Assembly: GCF_029215975.1 (NCBI RefSeq)
Contig: NZ_JAEMVD010000006.1
Span: 1-50,380, forward strand
DNA from: Sulfurimonas sp. SAG-AH-194-C20
GTDB taxonomy: Bacteria; Campylobacterota; Campylobacteria; Campylobacterales; Sulfurimonadaceae
DNA length: 50,380 nucleotides
Direction of reading: 5' to 3'
Positions within the stretch are counted from its first letter, which is position 1, and the number at the start of each line of letters is the position of its first letter. The notes under the pieces are model-generated. The model did no database searches and had not been told where the DNA came from. It saw nothing but the letters and a program-made list of their open reading frames with translations. Below are positions 19,281 to 26,889 of this stretch, piece by piece. A program made the position numbers and the translations under genes.

Positions 19281-19934
19281 ATGATTAAAAAAGTAAAAAA
19301 AGCTACAAAAAAAGAGATTTTAGAAATTCACCAACTCTTTATAGAGCGTTATGATGATGCTGTTACAGAACTTTCATATACTAATGCTTACGAGCTAGTT
19401 GTCGCAGTCGCACTCTCAGCACAGTGCACAGATAAACGTGTAAACATCTTAACTCCAGCCCTGTTTGAGAAATATCCCGGCACAAAAGAGTTGGCAAACG
19501 CAGAGCTTGATGATGTCAAGTCTTTTATCAACTCTTGTTCATTTTTCAATAATAAAGCCAAAAATATTATAAAAATGGCACAGAGAGTCCAAGAAGTTTA
19601 TGATGGAGAAGTTCCTCTTGATGAAAAAGAGTTACAAACACTAGCAGGAGTTGGTCAAAAAACTGCTAATGTTGTAATGATTGAGTATACAGGTGCTAAC
19701 CTTATGGCTGTTGATACACATGTATTTCGTGTAGCCCATCGTCTTGGTTTGAGTGATGACAAAACTGCAATAGCAACCGAAGCTACACTTGTAAAAAAGT
19801 TTAAAAATGACCTTCATGCCCTGCATCAAGGCATGGTCCTTTTTGGTCGTTATATATGTAAGGCTAAAAATCCAGACTGTGAGAAATGTTTTTTAACAGA
19901 GTTTTGTAAAACCAAAGAGACCTTTAAAGTTTAG
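19281..19934 (+). CDS. nth: Endonuclease III
   Basis: Nth is a DNA glycosylase and AP lyase that removes oxidised pyrimidines in base excision repair. The helix-hairpin-helix is LAGVGQKTANVV with the catalytic lysine, followed by VDTHVFRVAHRLG, which holds the catalytic aspartate. The C-terminal iron-sulfur site is complete with the C-x6-C-x2-C-x5-C spacing (CKAKNPDCEKC then FLTEFC). The 217 residues are standard. It begins at an ATG placed six bases after a TAGAAT box. Two small genes for a lipoprotein and a one-helix protein follow in the same direction. Confidence 0.97.
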   Translation: MIKKVKKATKKEILEIHQLFIERYDDAVTELSYTNAYELVVAVALSAQCTDKRVNILTPALFEKYPGTKELANAELDDVKSFINSCSFFNNKAKNIIKMAQRVQEVYDGEVPLDEKELQTLAGVGQKTANVVMIEYTGANLMAVDTHVFRVAHRLGLSDDKTAIATEATLVKKFKNDLHALHQGMVLFGRYICKAKNPDCEKCFLTEFCKTKETFKV

Positions 19935-19943
19935 GTATAAAAG

Positions 19944-20177
19944 ATGCTAGAAACAAATATGATAAAAATAAGCCTATTTATAATGTTAAGCATACTTTTT
20001 AGTGGCTGTTTAAACAAACATGGAATATCTGCAAAGTACTATAGTGATTGTAAAGAGTATTACGATTTACAAGGCTATTACCATAAAGAGTGTGGCGAAG
20101 ATGATATAATTACTTACAAAGAGATAGGTGAAGCACTAAAGAAAAAAGAGCCTGAACCTACTTCAAATGTTTACTAA
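19944..20177 (+). CDS. Small predicted lipoprotein
   Basis: The 77-residue product has a hydrophobic N-terminal segment ending in LFSGC, a fit to the bacterial lipobox, so it is probably a membrane-anchored periplasmic lipoprotein of roughly 50 residues after cleavage. The mature part has three more cysteines and many Tyr, Glu and Lys residues but no recognisable domain. It begins ten bases after the nth stop; ATG 19959 is an alternative start that would leave a shorter signal sequence. Cotranscription with nth and the next small gene is likely. Confidence 0.7.
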   Translation: MLETNMIKISLFIMLSILFSGCLNKHGISAKYYSDCKEYYDLQGYYHKECGEDDIITYKEIGEALKKKEPEPTSNVY

Positions 20178-20188
20178 AGGAAGATAAT

Positions 20189-20314
20189 ATGAGTACAGGA
20201 TTAATTCTGTTTTTTGTGATAACAACTGTTATAGGGATTGGAGTAGTTGTAGTATTTAGTGTAGATAGCATTGGAGCTAAGATCTTTAACCCTGAAGATA
20301 AGAGAGAAAAGTAA
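20189..20314 (+). CDS. Very small single-helix membrane protein
   Basis: An ATG behind a good AGGAAG ribosome site opens a 41-residue frame. It encodes a hydrophobic stretch of about 20 residues (LFFVITTVIGIGVVVVF) followed by a hydrophilic C-terminus rich in charged residues. It is in line with nth and the lipoprotein gene, 11 bases apart. It resembles small helper or assembly subunits in topology, but no family is identifiable. It is too short for most ORF callers. Confidence 0.65.
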   Translation: MSTGLILFFVITTVIGIGVVVVFSVDSIGAKIFNPEDKREK

Positions 20315-20334
20315 GCTCACTTATCTTTTAAAAG

Positions 20335-21042
20335 CTATTTTATAGCTATAAAAGTTGCAAAGTTAGCCCAACGAAATAGTACTTCACAGTGTTTAAAACC
20401 TGCATTTTTTGCCATTTTTATGTTTTCATCTTCACTATAAGGAACAAGAACATTCTCTAATGCTTCTCTCTTTTGCATTATCTCATACTCTGAATAACCC
20501 TGTGTTTTTTTAAAACCATAGTAACATTCTATGAGGTCTTTGTTAAGTTTAGGTTCATGACTAATCACCTTTTCACTAAAGATAAAAACACCCTCGTCTT
20601 TTAAATTAGCAGCTATTTTTTTTACAAGCTCCTCACGTACAAGCGGTCTAATGAACTGCAAAGTATAGTTACTGATAAAAACATCAGCCTCTTTATACTT
20701 ATACTCTAAGATATCTGCGTTTACTACTTCTATGTCAGCACCATAAGCTTCACACTTACGACGAGCCTGTTTGAGCATAGCTTCTGAATTGTCAAGTCCA
20801 ATTAAGTTTGCACTTACATTCAAGTCTCTATGTATGTTTAAAAGAAGTGAAGCTGTTGAGCATCCTAGGTCATAAACTATACCACCCTCACTTAGATTTT
20901 TATGTGTAAAAAACTGTGTGATTTTTTGGCTCTCTTTATAAAAGGGAACACTCCGTTCTAGCATATCGTCAAAAACAGCTGCTACCTCTTCATCAAATTC
21001 AAACTGTTTTTTTATCGGTTTTGTAAATACTTTGTCATTCAT
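20335..21042 (-). CDS. cmoA: Carboxy-S-adenosyl-L-methionine synthase
   Basis: CmoA converts SAM and prephenate into carboxy-SAM, used by CmoB for cmo5U34 in tRNA. The 235-residue protein shows the SAM methyltransferase fold: [13 protein letters not shown] (motif I), [14 protein letters not shown] and then SNYTLQFI. The N-terminal [20 protein letters not shown] segment is diagnostic of CmoA rather than a generic methyltransferase. cmoB is not in the window. Its start overlaps the far 5' part of the frame on the opposite strand, so 21092 is a better start for that neighbour. Confidence 0.93.
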   Translation of the reverse strand: MNDKVFTKPIKKQFEFDEEVAAVFDDMLERSVPFYKESQKITQFFTHKNLSEGGIVYDLGCSTASLLLNIHRDLNVSANLIGLDNSEAMLKQARRKCEAYGADIEVVNADILEYKYKEADVFISNYTLQFIRPLVREELVKKIAANLKDEGVFIFSEKVISHEPKLNKDLIECYYGFKKTQGYSEYEIMQKREALENVLVPYSEDENIKMAKNAGFKHCEVLFRWANFATFIAIK

Positions 21043-21091
21043 AATGCAATTTTATCTAAATTTGCATATAATTAAACAAAAAAGGCTACTC

Positions 21092-21391
21092 ATGAAGCTA
21101 GATATCTCTACACTGATGATGATTTTTTTTCTTCTTGCACTGAGTGTTAGTATCTGGAAAATCTATGCTTTTTTACCCAATAAACAACTTGAAGATGATG
21201 ATAGAACTCCAGAAGCACAAAAAGAACTAGAAAGAATAATGTCAAAAGTTTTAAAACAAAGGATAGATACGATAAGTAATAAAGAGTTATATGTAGCGAT
21301 AAAAGAGGATGAAAGTTTTGATGATAAACGATTCTGGCGTTTCAACCAAAATCGTTTAAACATCATGAGAGGTAATTTGAAAAAAGTTTAG
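21092..21391 (+). CDS. Small membrane-anchored protein of unknown function
   Basis: The 99-residue product starts at ATG 21092 behind an AAAAAGG ribosome site; upstream in-frame codons would run into cmoA and lack support. It has one N-terminal hydrophobic helix (about residues 8-24, MMIFFLLALSVSIWKIY) followed by a charged, helical cytoplasmic or periplasmic tail. No domain is recognised. Its 3' end overlaps the convergent fba gene by four bases. Confidence 0.7.
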   Translation: MKLDISTLMMIFFLLALSVSIWKIYAFLPNKQLEDDDRTPEAQKELERIMSKVLKQRIDTISNKELYVAIKEDESFDDKRFWRFNQNRLNIMRGNLKKV

Positions 21392-22467
21392 TTTCTATCC
21401 ATCGCGTTTAGGTCTTTAAAAGCTTGAACAACTCTATCTACAAGAGTTTCTTGACCTGCACGAAGCCATTTACGAGGATCGTAGTACTTTTTGTTGGGCT
21501 TATCTTCACCCTCTGGATTTCCTATTTGAGCTTGGAGGTAAGCATTGTTTTTTTCAACATACTTCTTTGTTCCTAACCATGTTGCCCACTGTGTATCAGT
21601 ATCGATGTTCATTTTGATAACACCATAACCGATAGCTTCACTAATCTCACTAGGCGCAGAACCTGAACCACCATGAAATACGAAGTTTACAGGTTTATCT
21701 TCCCCTCCATGTTTAGCAGTAATAAACTTTTGAGAATTATCTAAAATCTTTGGCGTTAAAGAGACATTTCCTGGCTTGTAAACACCATGAACATTTCCAA
21801 ATGAAGCTGCAATTGTAAAGTGTGGAGAAACCTTGCCTAAAACTTCGTAAGCTTCACAAACATCTTCTGGTTGAGTATAAAGAAGTGAGTTGTCCATATC
21901 TGTGTTATCAACACCATCTTCTTCCCCACCAGTACAGCCGAGCTCTATTTCTATGCTCATGCCGATTTTACTCATGCGTTCTAGGTATGCTTTACACGTA
22001 CTGATGTTCTCTTCTAAAGGCTCTTCTGAGAGGTCTAACATGTGAGATGAGAAAAGTGGTTTTCCCTCTTTAGCAAAGTATGCCTCACCTGCGTCAAGAA
22101 GTGCATCTATCCAAGGAAGGAGTTTTTTTGCAGCATGATCAGTATGTAAGATGACTGCAACACCATAAGCTTCAGCCATCATGTGTGTATGAAGTGCACC
22201 AGAAATGGCACCAACAATCGCTGCTTTTTCATTCTCATTACTCAGACCTTTACCTGCATAGTACGATGATCCACCGTTACTAAACTGAATGATAACAGGA
22301 GAGTTTACTTTTGCAGCAGCCTCTATAACACCATTGATAGAGTCTGTACTCACAACATTTACAGCAGGTATGGCAAAACCAACCTTTTTAGCATGTTCAT
22401 ATACTTTTTGTACATCTTCCCCAAAAAGAACTCCAGGTTTTACAATATCTAAAATACCATTACTCAT
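21388..22467 (-). CDS. fbaA: Fructose-bisphosphate aldolase, class II
   Basis: The enzyme interconverts fructose-1,6-bisphosphate with dihydroxyacetone phosphate and glyceraldehyde-3-phosphate in glycolysis and gluconeogenesis. The 359-residue length fits class IIA. Zinc-binding histidines are visible in LHTDHAAKK and in the later AKHGGEDKPVNFVFHGGSGS segment; TGGEEDGV is the family's second signature. In this physiology it would mainly serve gluconeogenesis. It has a GAGGTG ribosome site. PEB4, nth and fba neighbour each other in Campylobacter, and remain within 6 kb here. Confidence 0.97.
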   Translation of the reverse strand: MSNGILDIVKPGVLFGEDVQKVYEHAKKVGFAIPAVNVVSTDSINGVIEAAAKVNSPVIIQFSNGGSSYYAGKGLSNENEKAAIVGAISGALHTHMMAEAYGVAVILHTDHAAKKLLPWIDALLDAGEAYFAKEGKPLFSSHMLDLSEEPLEENISTCKAYLERMSKIGMSIEIELGCTGGEEDGVDNTDMDNSLLYTQPEDVCEAYEVLGKVSPHFTIAASFGNVHGVYKPGNVSLTPKILDNSQKFITAKHGGEDKPVNFVFHGGSGSAPSEISEAIGYGVIKMNIDTDTQWATWLGTKKYVEKNNAYLQAQIGNPEGEDKPNKKYYDPRKWLRAGQETLVDRVVQAFKDLNAMDRN

Positions 22468-22567
22468 AAAAACTCACCTCTGAAAATTTAATTTTCTTAT
22501 TATATTTAAAAGTTCATTTAAAAGAACTTTATGCTAAAATGCTCATAAAAATGAAGCTGAAAATACA

Positions 22568-23209
22568 ATGACAAAAGCATTAATCACGGATATCGTTCTT
22601 ATAGATATAATAAACTTTTCACAACTTTCATCCGCTCAACAACTTGAAATAGTAGTGTTTTTAACAAAAAGTTTTAAGAAGATGATAGAGAAAATGCTAT
22701 CTAATTCAAATACACCATTGTCTAAGTTTATCATTGGCTATGTTTCAACTGGCGACGGATTTTACTGTATTTTAAATCCAAGGTTGAAAGGTTTTGGACC
22801 TATACTTGGTCTAAGCTTCAACCATTTTTCAGAACAGGTTTCAAAAAAATATAATTATTTTCAAGGTATTAAAATTGCTGCACATACAGGTGAAGTTAAT
22901 GAGTTTGAGGACATACTGGGTACAAAGAACTTTATAGGTGATGGTCTCAATGACTGTGCGAGGTATTTAGAGATAAAAAGTTTTGCAATTTCTACCGTTA
23001 TGGTCTCAAGTGAAGCATATGCTAATTTAAAAATATTTTTAACACTACATAAGGACTTTAACACTCTTCTAACAAAAAGAGAGCTAAAAAAATCAACTAT
23101 TCAGCACTTTAAAGATAAACATGGCTATGAAAAAGAAGGCTGCTTAATATGGTTGAGAAAGTCTGGGATTATTAACCCTCCAAATATTAACTATAACTCA
23201 ATTATATAA
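22568..23209 (+). CDS. Class III nucleotidyl cyclase-like protein
   Basis: The 213-residue protein is unusual because it is little more than a catalytic-type cyclase homology domain. The first metal Asp fits D13 in LIDIINFS, the second lies in GDG at 62-64, and N128 and R132 in DGLNDCARYLE match the transition-state-binding Asn and Arg pair of class III cyclases. The IKIAAHTGEV strand is in the right position. No sensor, membrane or HAMP region is attached. Substrate and product are unknown; no CRP-like receptor is next to it. The neighbouring coiled-coil gene begins 11 bases downstream. Confidence 0.72.
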   Translation: MTKALITDIVLIDIINFSQLSSAQQLEIVVFLTKSFKKMIEKMLSNSNTPLSKFIIGYVSTGDGFYCILNPRLKGFGPILGLSFNHFSEQVSKKYNYFQGIKIAAHTGEVNEFEDILGTKNFIGDGLNDCARYLEIKSFAISTVMVSSEAYANLKIFLTLHKDFNTLLTKRELKKSTIQHFKDKHGYEKEGCLIWLRKSGIINPPNINYNSII

Positions 23210-23220
23210 AAAGGAACAAA

Positions 23221-23889
23221 ATGAGATTAACATTAGATGAGTACTCTAAGCACTTTAAAATGTCAAAAGAGATGATAAACTCCAAACTTCGTAATAAAAA
23301 GCTCAACTACATTATCGAAGATAGTGTTACGTATATTATAGTTACACGTAGTTCATTAGACTCTGAGTTGAGAAGTGAAATTCATAATGACAAGAAAGAG
23401 CCACGAACACAAGCAAAAGCTACACAAAATGTTGTTGTACCTGTCAAACAAAAAACAACTGTTGCAATGGTACTAGGTCTTTATCAAAAAGAGAACCTAC
23501 AACTCAAAGAAAAAATTCTGCAACTTGAGACGAAGATTGACAAACTCATAGATGACAAAGAGCAGATGTTACGTGACGAGATGGCAAAAATAGAGCAAGT
23601 TTATAGTTCTAAAGATGAACAGTTAAAAAATATTTTAGAACTTATCAATGCTAAACTTGCAGCTGAAGCATCTCACACAATTCATGAGATAGAAACTATT
23701 GAGACTCAAGAAAGTATCATAGAACTCAAACACTACCTCAAAACACTTGATTTAGAGAACTACCAAAAAAAGGTTATTAAAAAAAGATTTTTAGCTGTTG
23801 GAGGCAAAGATGTGCGTGTTATCAAACAAAATGGAAAAATATATCTAGACTTTTCAAAATACGACTATAGCGATTTACTAGAATACTAG
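23221..23889 (+). CDS. Coiled-coil protein of unknown function
   Basis: I do not recognise the family. The 222-residue protein begins with a helix-turn-helix-like stretch (TLDEYSKHFKMSKEMINSKL), then a coiled coil of about 80 residues rich in Lys, Glu and Leu with heptad-like spacing (about 85-165), then a C-terminal segment of mixed helices and strands ending in LDFSKYDYSDLLEY. The start has AAGGAACAAA before ATG. The pairing with the cyclase-like gene, 11 bases apart, suggests a functional link that is only inferred. Confidence 0.7.
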   Translation: MRLTLDEYSKHFKMSKEMINSKLRNKKLNYIIEDSVTYIIVTRSSLDSELRSEIHNDKKEPRTQAKATQNVVVPVKQKTTVAMVLGLYQKENLQLKEKILQLETKIDKLIDDKEQMLRDEMAKIEQVYSSKDEQLKNILELINAKLAAEASHTIHEIETIETQESIIELKHYLKTLDLENYQKKVIKKRFLAVGGKDVRVIKQNGKIYLDFSKYDYSDLLEY

Positions 23890-23997
23890 TAAATTCACTA
23901 TCCCCTAAACACTAACTTCCCCTTTCTACTTTCTCTACACCCATTACAAGTTACTTTTAAAATTTTTATATCCTAGTCAAGATTCTTATTTGTATTA

Positions 23998-24023
23998 ATT
24001 ACACACGGTAAACCGTGTATAAT
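23998..24023. promoter_or_regulatory. Palindromic operator-like site upstream of the HTH gene
   Basis: The site has perfect 7-bp arms, ACACGGT (24003-24009) and ACCGTGT (24012-24018), around AA, and pairing extends outward four more bases on each side after one mismatch. It stands out as a GC-containing patch in a very AT-rich 240-bp spacer, and a TATAAT (24018-24023) overlaps its right edge. Such a layout fits an operator at a promoter, perhaps for the HTH protein encoded 110 bases downstream. Confidence 0.5.
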
Positions 24024-24120
24024 ATATCTTATAAAATATATTACATCAATAATATTTTATATAGTACACAATTTTGATACTATTTTATATAATTAAATGT
24101 ATATTTAAGTATTTTATCCG

Positions 24121-24126
24121 TATAAT
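24121..24126 (+). promoter_or_regulatory. Probable -10 box of the HTH gene (leaderless arrangement)
   Basis: TATAAT ends seven bases before ATG 24134 and no Shine-Dalgarno sequence intervenes. With sigma70 spacing the message would begin at the start codon. It is a second possible promoter besides the TATAAT at 24018. Confidence 0.4.
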
Positions 24127-24133
24127 TCTTTCA

Positions 24134-24382
24134 ATGCAAATCAATGACTTATTTAATATCCTTCATAACTCGCTAGAGTCTCAGAACAATGGAAAAAAAA
24201 TATCTTTAAAAGATATGGCTTCAAAGTTTGGGATTTCTATGCGTACATATCAAGACTGGAAACTTGGGCGTGCAAAACCACAAGCGGCAGCTACAGTTAT
24301 GAAAATGTTAGGAAGTTTAGAAGATGATGAAATTATTAGAACTGTAAGAAAAATAAATAAACTTGAGGGGTTAAGTAGATGA
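24134..24382 (+). CDS. Small HTH DNA-binding protein
   Basis: The 82-residue protein starts at ATG 24134; the frame is open further upstream but those codons are hydrophobic AT-rich read-through and lack a ribosome site. The core is ISLKDMASKFGISMRTYQDWKLGRAKPQ, a helix-turn-helix like that of small Cro/XRE-type regulators, with a helical tail. It is probably a dimeric repressor that may act at the palindrome upstream. Its stop overlaps the next ORF's start by four bases, the arrangement seen in two-gene toxin-antitoxin or regulator-partner operons. Confidence 0.75.
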   Translation: MQINDLFNILHNSLESQNNGKKISLKDMASKFGISMRTYQDWKLGRAKPQAAATVMKMLGSLEDDEIIRTVRKINKLEGLSR

Positions 24383-24612
24383 GTGCACTTACAACAAATG
24401 AGAGGGATGGTCTTGATGAAGTTTTTCTATCCATACATTCACACACAGATAAATATAAAAAAATAAAAGAAATTTCTATTTTAATTATGTCACATACACC
24501 TAAGCTTAACATAAAAAAGCTCATTAAAGTGGCTAAATATGGACTAAATGAAACAAAAAAATCACGATTTATACTCAATTTCACTAAAAAGAAGAAAAAT
24601 TTAAGCAAATAA
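24379..24612 (+). CDS. Small basic protein coupled to the HTH gene
   Basis: The 77-residue product is not recognised. It is lysine-rich, most of all at the C-terminus (KKKKNLSK), and shows a helical middle (LNIKKLIKVAKYGLNETKKS). The four-base overlap with the HTH gene means translation is coupled. It could be a partner of the HTH protein, an antitoxin/toxin member or an RNA-binding protein; nothing in the sequence decides. Confidence 0.6.
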   Translation: MSALTTNERDGLDEVFLSIHSHTDKYKKIKEISILIMSHTPKLNIKKLIKVAKYGLNETKKSRFILNFTKKKKNLSK

Positions 24613-24638
24613 AGTATAAAGTGTCTCTAGCTGAATTA

Positions 24639-24655
24639 TTTCGTTCTCTACGAAA
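24639..24655 (+). other. Short inverted repeat upstream of hup
   Basis: TTTCGT and ACGAAA form a 6-bp inverted repeat with a five-base loop in the 75-base spacer between the basic protein gene and hup. It lacks a following U-run on either strand. It could be a weak terminator or a protein-binding site for hup control. Confidence 0.3.
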
Positions 24656-24687
24656 GTTCGGAAATATTTTAATCCAAGGGTAAATTT

Positions 24688-24972
24688 ATGAATAAAGCTC
24701 AATTCGTTGAATTAGTACAAGCAAGTGGCGAGTACAAGACTAAAGTAGAAGCAGAAGCTGCTATTAAGGCATTTACAGAAGCAGTTACAACTGCATTAGT
24801 TAAAAAAGAAGATGTTTCTTTAGTTGGTTTTGGTAGTTTCACTGCTGCTCTTCAAAAAGGAAAAAGTGGTAAAGTTCCTGGTACTGATAAGACTTATACT
24901 ACTCAAGATAAAATGGTTCCTAAGTTTAAAGCTGGTAAAGGTCTTAAAGACCGTGTAGCTTCAGGCAAATAG
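24688..24972 (+). CDS. hup: HU-family DNA-binding protein
   Basis: HU bends and compacts DNA and takes part in replication and recombination. The 94-residue protein is complete: N-terminal dimerisation helices (MNKAQFVELVQAS), the VSLVGFGSFTAA strand region and a DNA-binding arm, here ALQKGKSGKVPGTDKTYTTQDKMVPKF. The arm carries GTDKTY where most HU proteins have NPRTGE, so the proline-tip motif is altered. An intrinsic terminator follows directly. The gene is preceded by CAAGGG at a suitable ribosome-site distance. Confidence 0.93.
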   Translation: MNKAQFVELVQASGEYKTKVEAEAAIKAFTEAVTTALVKKEDVSLVGFGSFTAALQKGKSGKVPGTDKTYTTQDKMVPKFKAGKGLKDRVASGK

Positions 24973-24978
24973 TAACTT

Positions 24979-25012
24979 AAACAATGCCTTCTTCTAAAGG
25001 TATTGTTTTATC
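24979..25012 (+). terminator. Intrinsic terminator of hup
   Basis: The stem AACAATGCCTT pairs with AAGGTATTGTT (one G-U pair) around a six-base loop, with one more A-T pair outside, and is followed by TTA. It lies seven bases beyond the hup stop. The next gene starts only seven bases after the terminator. Confidence 0.75.
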
Positions 25013-25018
25013 ACTGTA

Positions 25019-26518
25019 ATGAATATATCTTCTCTCATATCTTTTTTTCAAAAGAAACCTACACAACTTACTTCTCTCGATACAATTTTAATAAAAAAAC
25101 TCAAAAACCTCTCCTATGAAAGTAATCTACTTGTTTTTAAAGATGTTAAAATTTACCATCATACATCAGTTTATACTATTAATCTCATCGTCTTGGATAG
25201 CTTACGTGGACTTTACCTTTTTGAATCAAAAGAATGGACATATGATGAGTTGAAAAATGCAGATATTCAAAAAGCTCAAAATCAAGAAAACTCCAATGAC
25301 ACACTAGCTTATGAAAACACACAAAGTATAATTAAAAACAAGTTTAATGAGCTTACCCATAATGATGGAGTACCCATTTTCAACTACCTAATGATGGAAA
25401 ATTTAAATGCTGATGAGTATGAGCACTTAAATGATTCATTTAAATCCTTGCTTCCCCAAGAAAAGATTATCTTTAGTGATTCAAACCAGGCTGATATTTT
25501 AAAAAAACTGCACAACTCTTGTGAAGAGAGAAATGATTTACAGAGTATCGACAATATTATGGGGACACTTTTTATTCAGTATAGTATTTTAGATACAAAA
25601 GGTGATATTCATTTATGCACCGATGAACAAAGAGCTTTTATCGACACACCTTTGCAGCCAATAACGCACTTAACAGGGCAACATGGAAGTGGAAAGAGTA
25701 ATCTTTTACTTTTAAAAGCTATAGTTGAACTCCTTAACAAAAGCAGCAAAAGAGTACTTATACTCAAACCAACAGCATTAGCCTGTGATATTTTTAAAAA
25801 GAAGCTTTTAAATATTATTGAGCATGCTATTATTGAAATAGACTTAACAAGTATAGAGATTATCACCCCTGTAGAACTTCTCAATAAGCACATTTTAAAA
25901 CTAGGGAAAAAGCTTGTATCACATATTGAAATCGATTCTAAACTTATGAAAAAAAGTTATAATGTAGCTGATACAATTATGTGTGATGATTCAGATCAAC
26001 TTCCCAATGAGTTTATTCTTTACCTGAATTTTTTACAAAAAAAATCAACTTTACTCCTGGTGAGTACACTTCACGATAATGCGAATCTCAGTAAAAACTT
26101 TAGAAATATTAATAAAAAAATTAATTTCTATAAGCTCCATCCTCATGCTAAAGCACTACAACTTATATCTAAGTATATGGCAAAAAAAGCAAAAAACATT
26201 CTCCTTGTGAGCAACTCAATGAGTAGAGAAAAGCTAAAAGAAGACCTTAGTTCATTTATAGTAGGTTCACCTGAAGTTATAAATAGTTCTGAAGCACTCA
26301 TAAATCAAAACTTCAATAATTTACTCTTTTGTAATTATTCAGATATCAATGAACTAAATGCGAATCATGTTATTCTAATGGATTTATGTTTTACAAGCGA
26401 AAATGAGATAGAATATGCCTTTAATTTAGCACAAACTTCAGTTGATATACTGTATGAAGAAGAGTGTGATGAGATTACACAACTAAGGAATAGATATGAG
26501 CAAGGTCCAAAAGAGTGA
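25019..26518 (+). CDS. NERD-like / SF1 helicase-like NTPase
   Basis: The 499-residue protein has a NERD-like nuclease domain at about 20-80: INLIVLD at 54-60 and FESKEW at 68-73 match the IDhvv and ExK signatures, except that the conserved Asp is Asn55. The ATPase half opens with TDEQRAF (201-207), in the place of the UvrD Q motif, then Walker A GQHGSGKS at 220-227 and Walker B-like [10 protein letters not shown] at 319-328. Later helicase motifs are weak, and the protein is shorter than usual NERD-UvrD proteins. It may be a DNA repair or defence protein, but that is inference. There is no ribosome site; its end overlaps msrB by 23 bases. Confidence 0.72.
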   Translation: MNISSLISFFQKKPTQLTSLDTILIKKLKNLSYESNLLVFKDVKIYHHTSVYTINLIVLDSLRGLYLFESKEWTYDELKNADIQKAQNQENSNDTLAYENTQSIIKNKFNELTHNDGVPIFNYLMMENLNADEYEHLNDSFKSLLPQEKIIFSDSNQADILKKLHNSCEERNDLQSIDNIMGTLFIQYSILDTKGDIHLCTDEQRAFIDTPLQPITHLTGQHGSGKSNLLLLKAIVELLNKSSKRVLILKPTALACDIFKKKLLNIIEHAIIEIDLTSIEIITPVELLNKHILKLGKKLVSHIEIDSKLMKKSYNVADTIMCDDSDQLPNEFILYLNFLQKKSTLLLVSTLHDNANLSKNFRNINKKINFYKLHPHAKALQLISKYMAKKAKNILLVSNSMSREKLKEDLSSFIVGSPEVINSSEALINQNFNNLLFCNYSDINELNANHVILMDLCFTSENEIEYAFNLAQTSVDILYEEECDEITQLRNRYEQGPKE

Positions 26519-26888
26519 TGAAGAGTGGAGAGCACAGTTAAGTCCACAGGCATATTTAGTATGTAGAGAACATGGGACAGAAGCACCTTTTTCGGGTGAA
26601 TATAATGACAACAAAGCAGATGGAGTTTACAAATGTGTATGTTGTGACACTCCACTTTTTGAATCAGATACTAAATTTGATTCACGAACAGGTTGGCCAA
26701 GTTATTTTGAAACCATAGAAAATGCTGTTACTGAGATAAAAGATGGTACTCTTGGTATGATGAGAGTTGAAGTTGTATGTAGTACTTGTGATGCTCACTT
26801 AGGACATGTTTTCCCTGATGGCCCTGAGCCAACTGGTCAAAGGTATTGTATTAACTCTGTTTGTTTGACATTTCACGAGGATGTATAA
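26496..26888 (+). CDS. msrB: Peptide methionine-R-sulfoxide reductase
   Basis: MsrB repairs methionine-R-sulfoxide in proteins. The 130 residues contain the two zinc Cys pairs (CVCC and CSTC, the latter in [16 protein letters not shown]), the [10 protein letters not shown] substrate pocket and the catalytic RYCINS near the C-terminus. It begins inside the last codons of the NERD-helicase gene (23-base overlap) in another frame. The cyclophilin gene follows directly. Length is standard for a single-domain MsrB; msrA is not in the window. Confidence 0.95.
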   Translation: MSKVQKSDEEWRAQLSPQAYLVCREHGTEAPFSGEYNDNKADGVYKCVCCDTPLFESDTKFDSRTGWPSYFETIENAVTEIKDGTLGMMRVEVVCSTCDAHLGHVFPDGPEPTGQRYCINSVCLTFHEDV

Positions 26889-26889
26889 T

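Noticed and set aside
21032-21091. Longer version of the 99-residue membrane protein
   Set aside because: The upstream part overlaps cmoA and lacks a ribosome site; ATG 21092 has AAAAAGG.
24074-24133. Extended start of the HTH protein
   Set aside because: The upstream frame is an AT-rich hydrophobic read-through across the promoter region; ATG 24134 is consistent with the HTH fold.
24134-24612. Prophage or integrative element remnant
   Set aside because: A small HTH pair alone, with no integrase, capsid, attachment repeat or tRNA end, does not support a mobile element.
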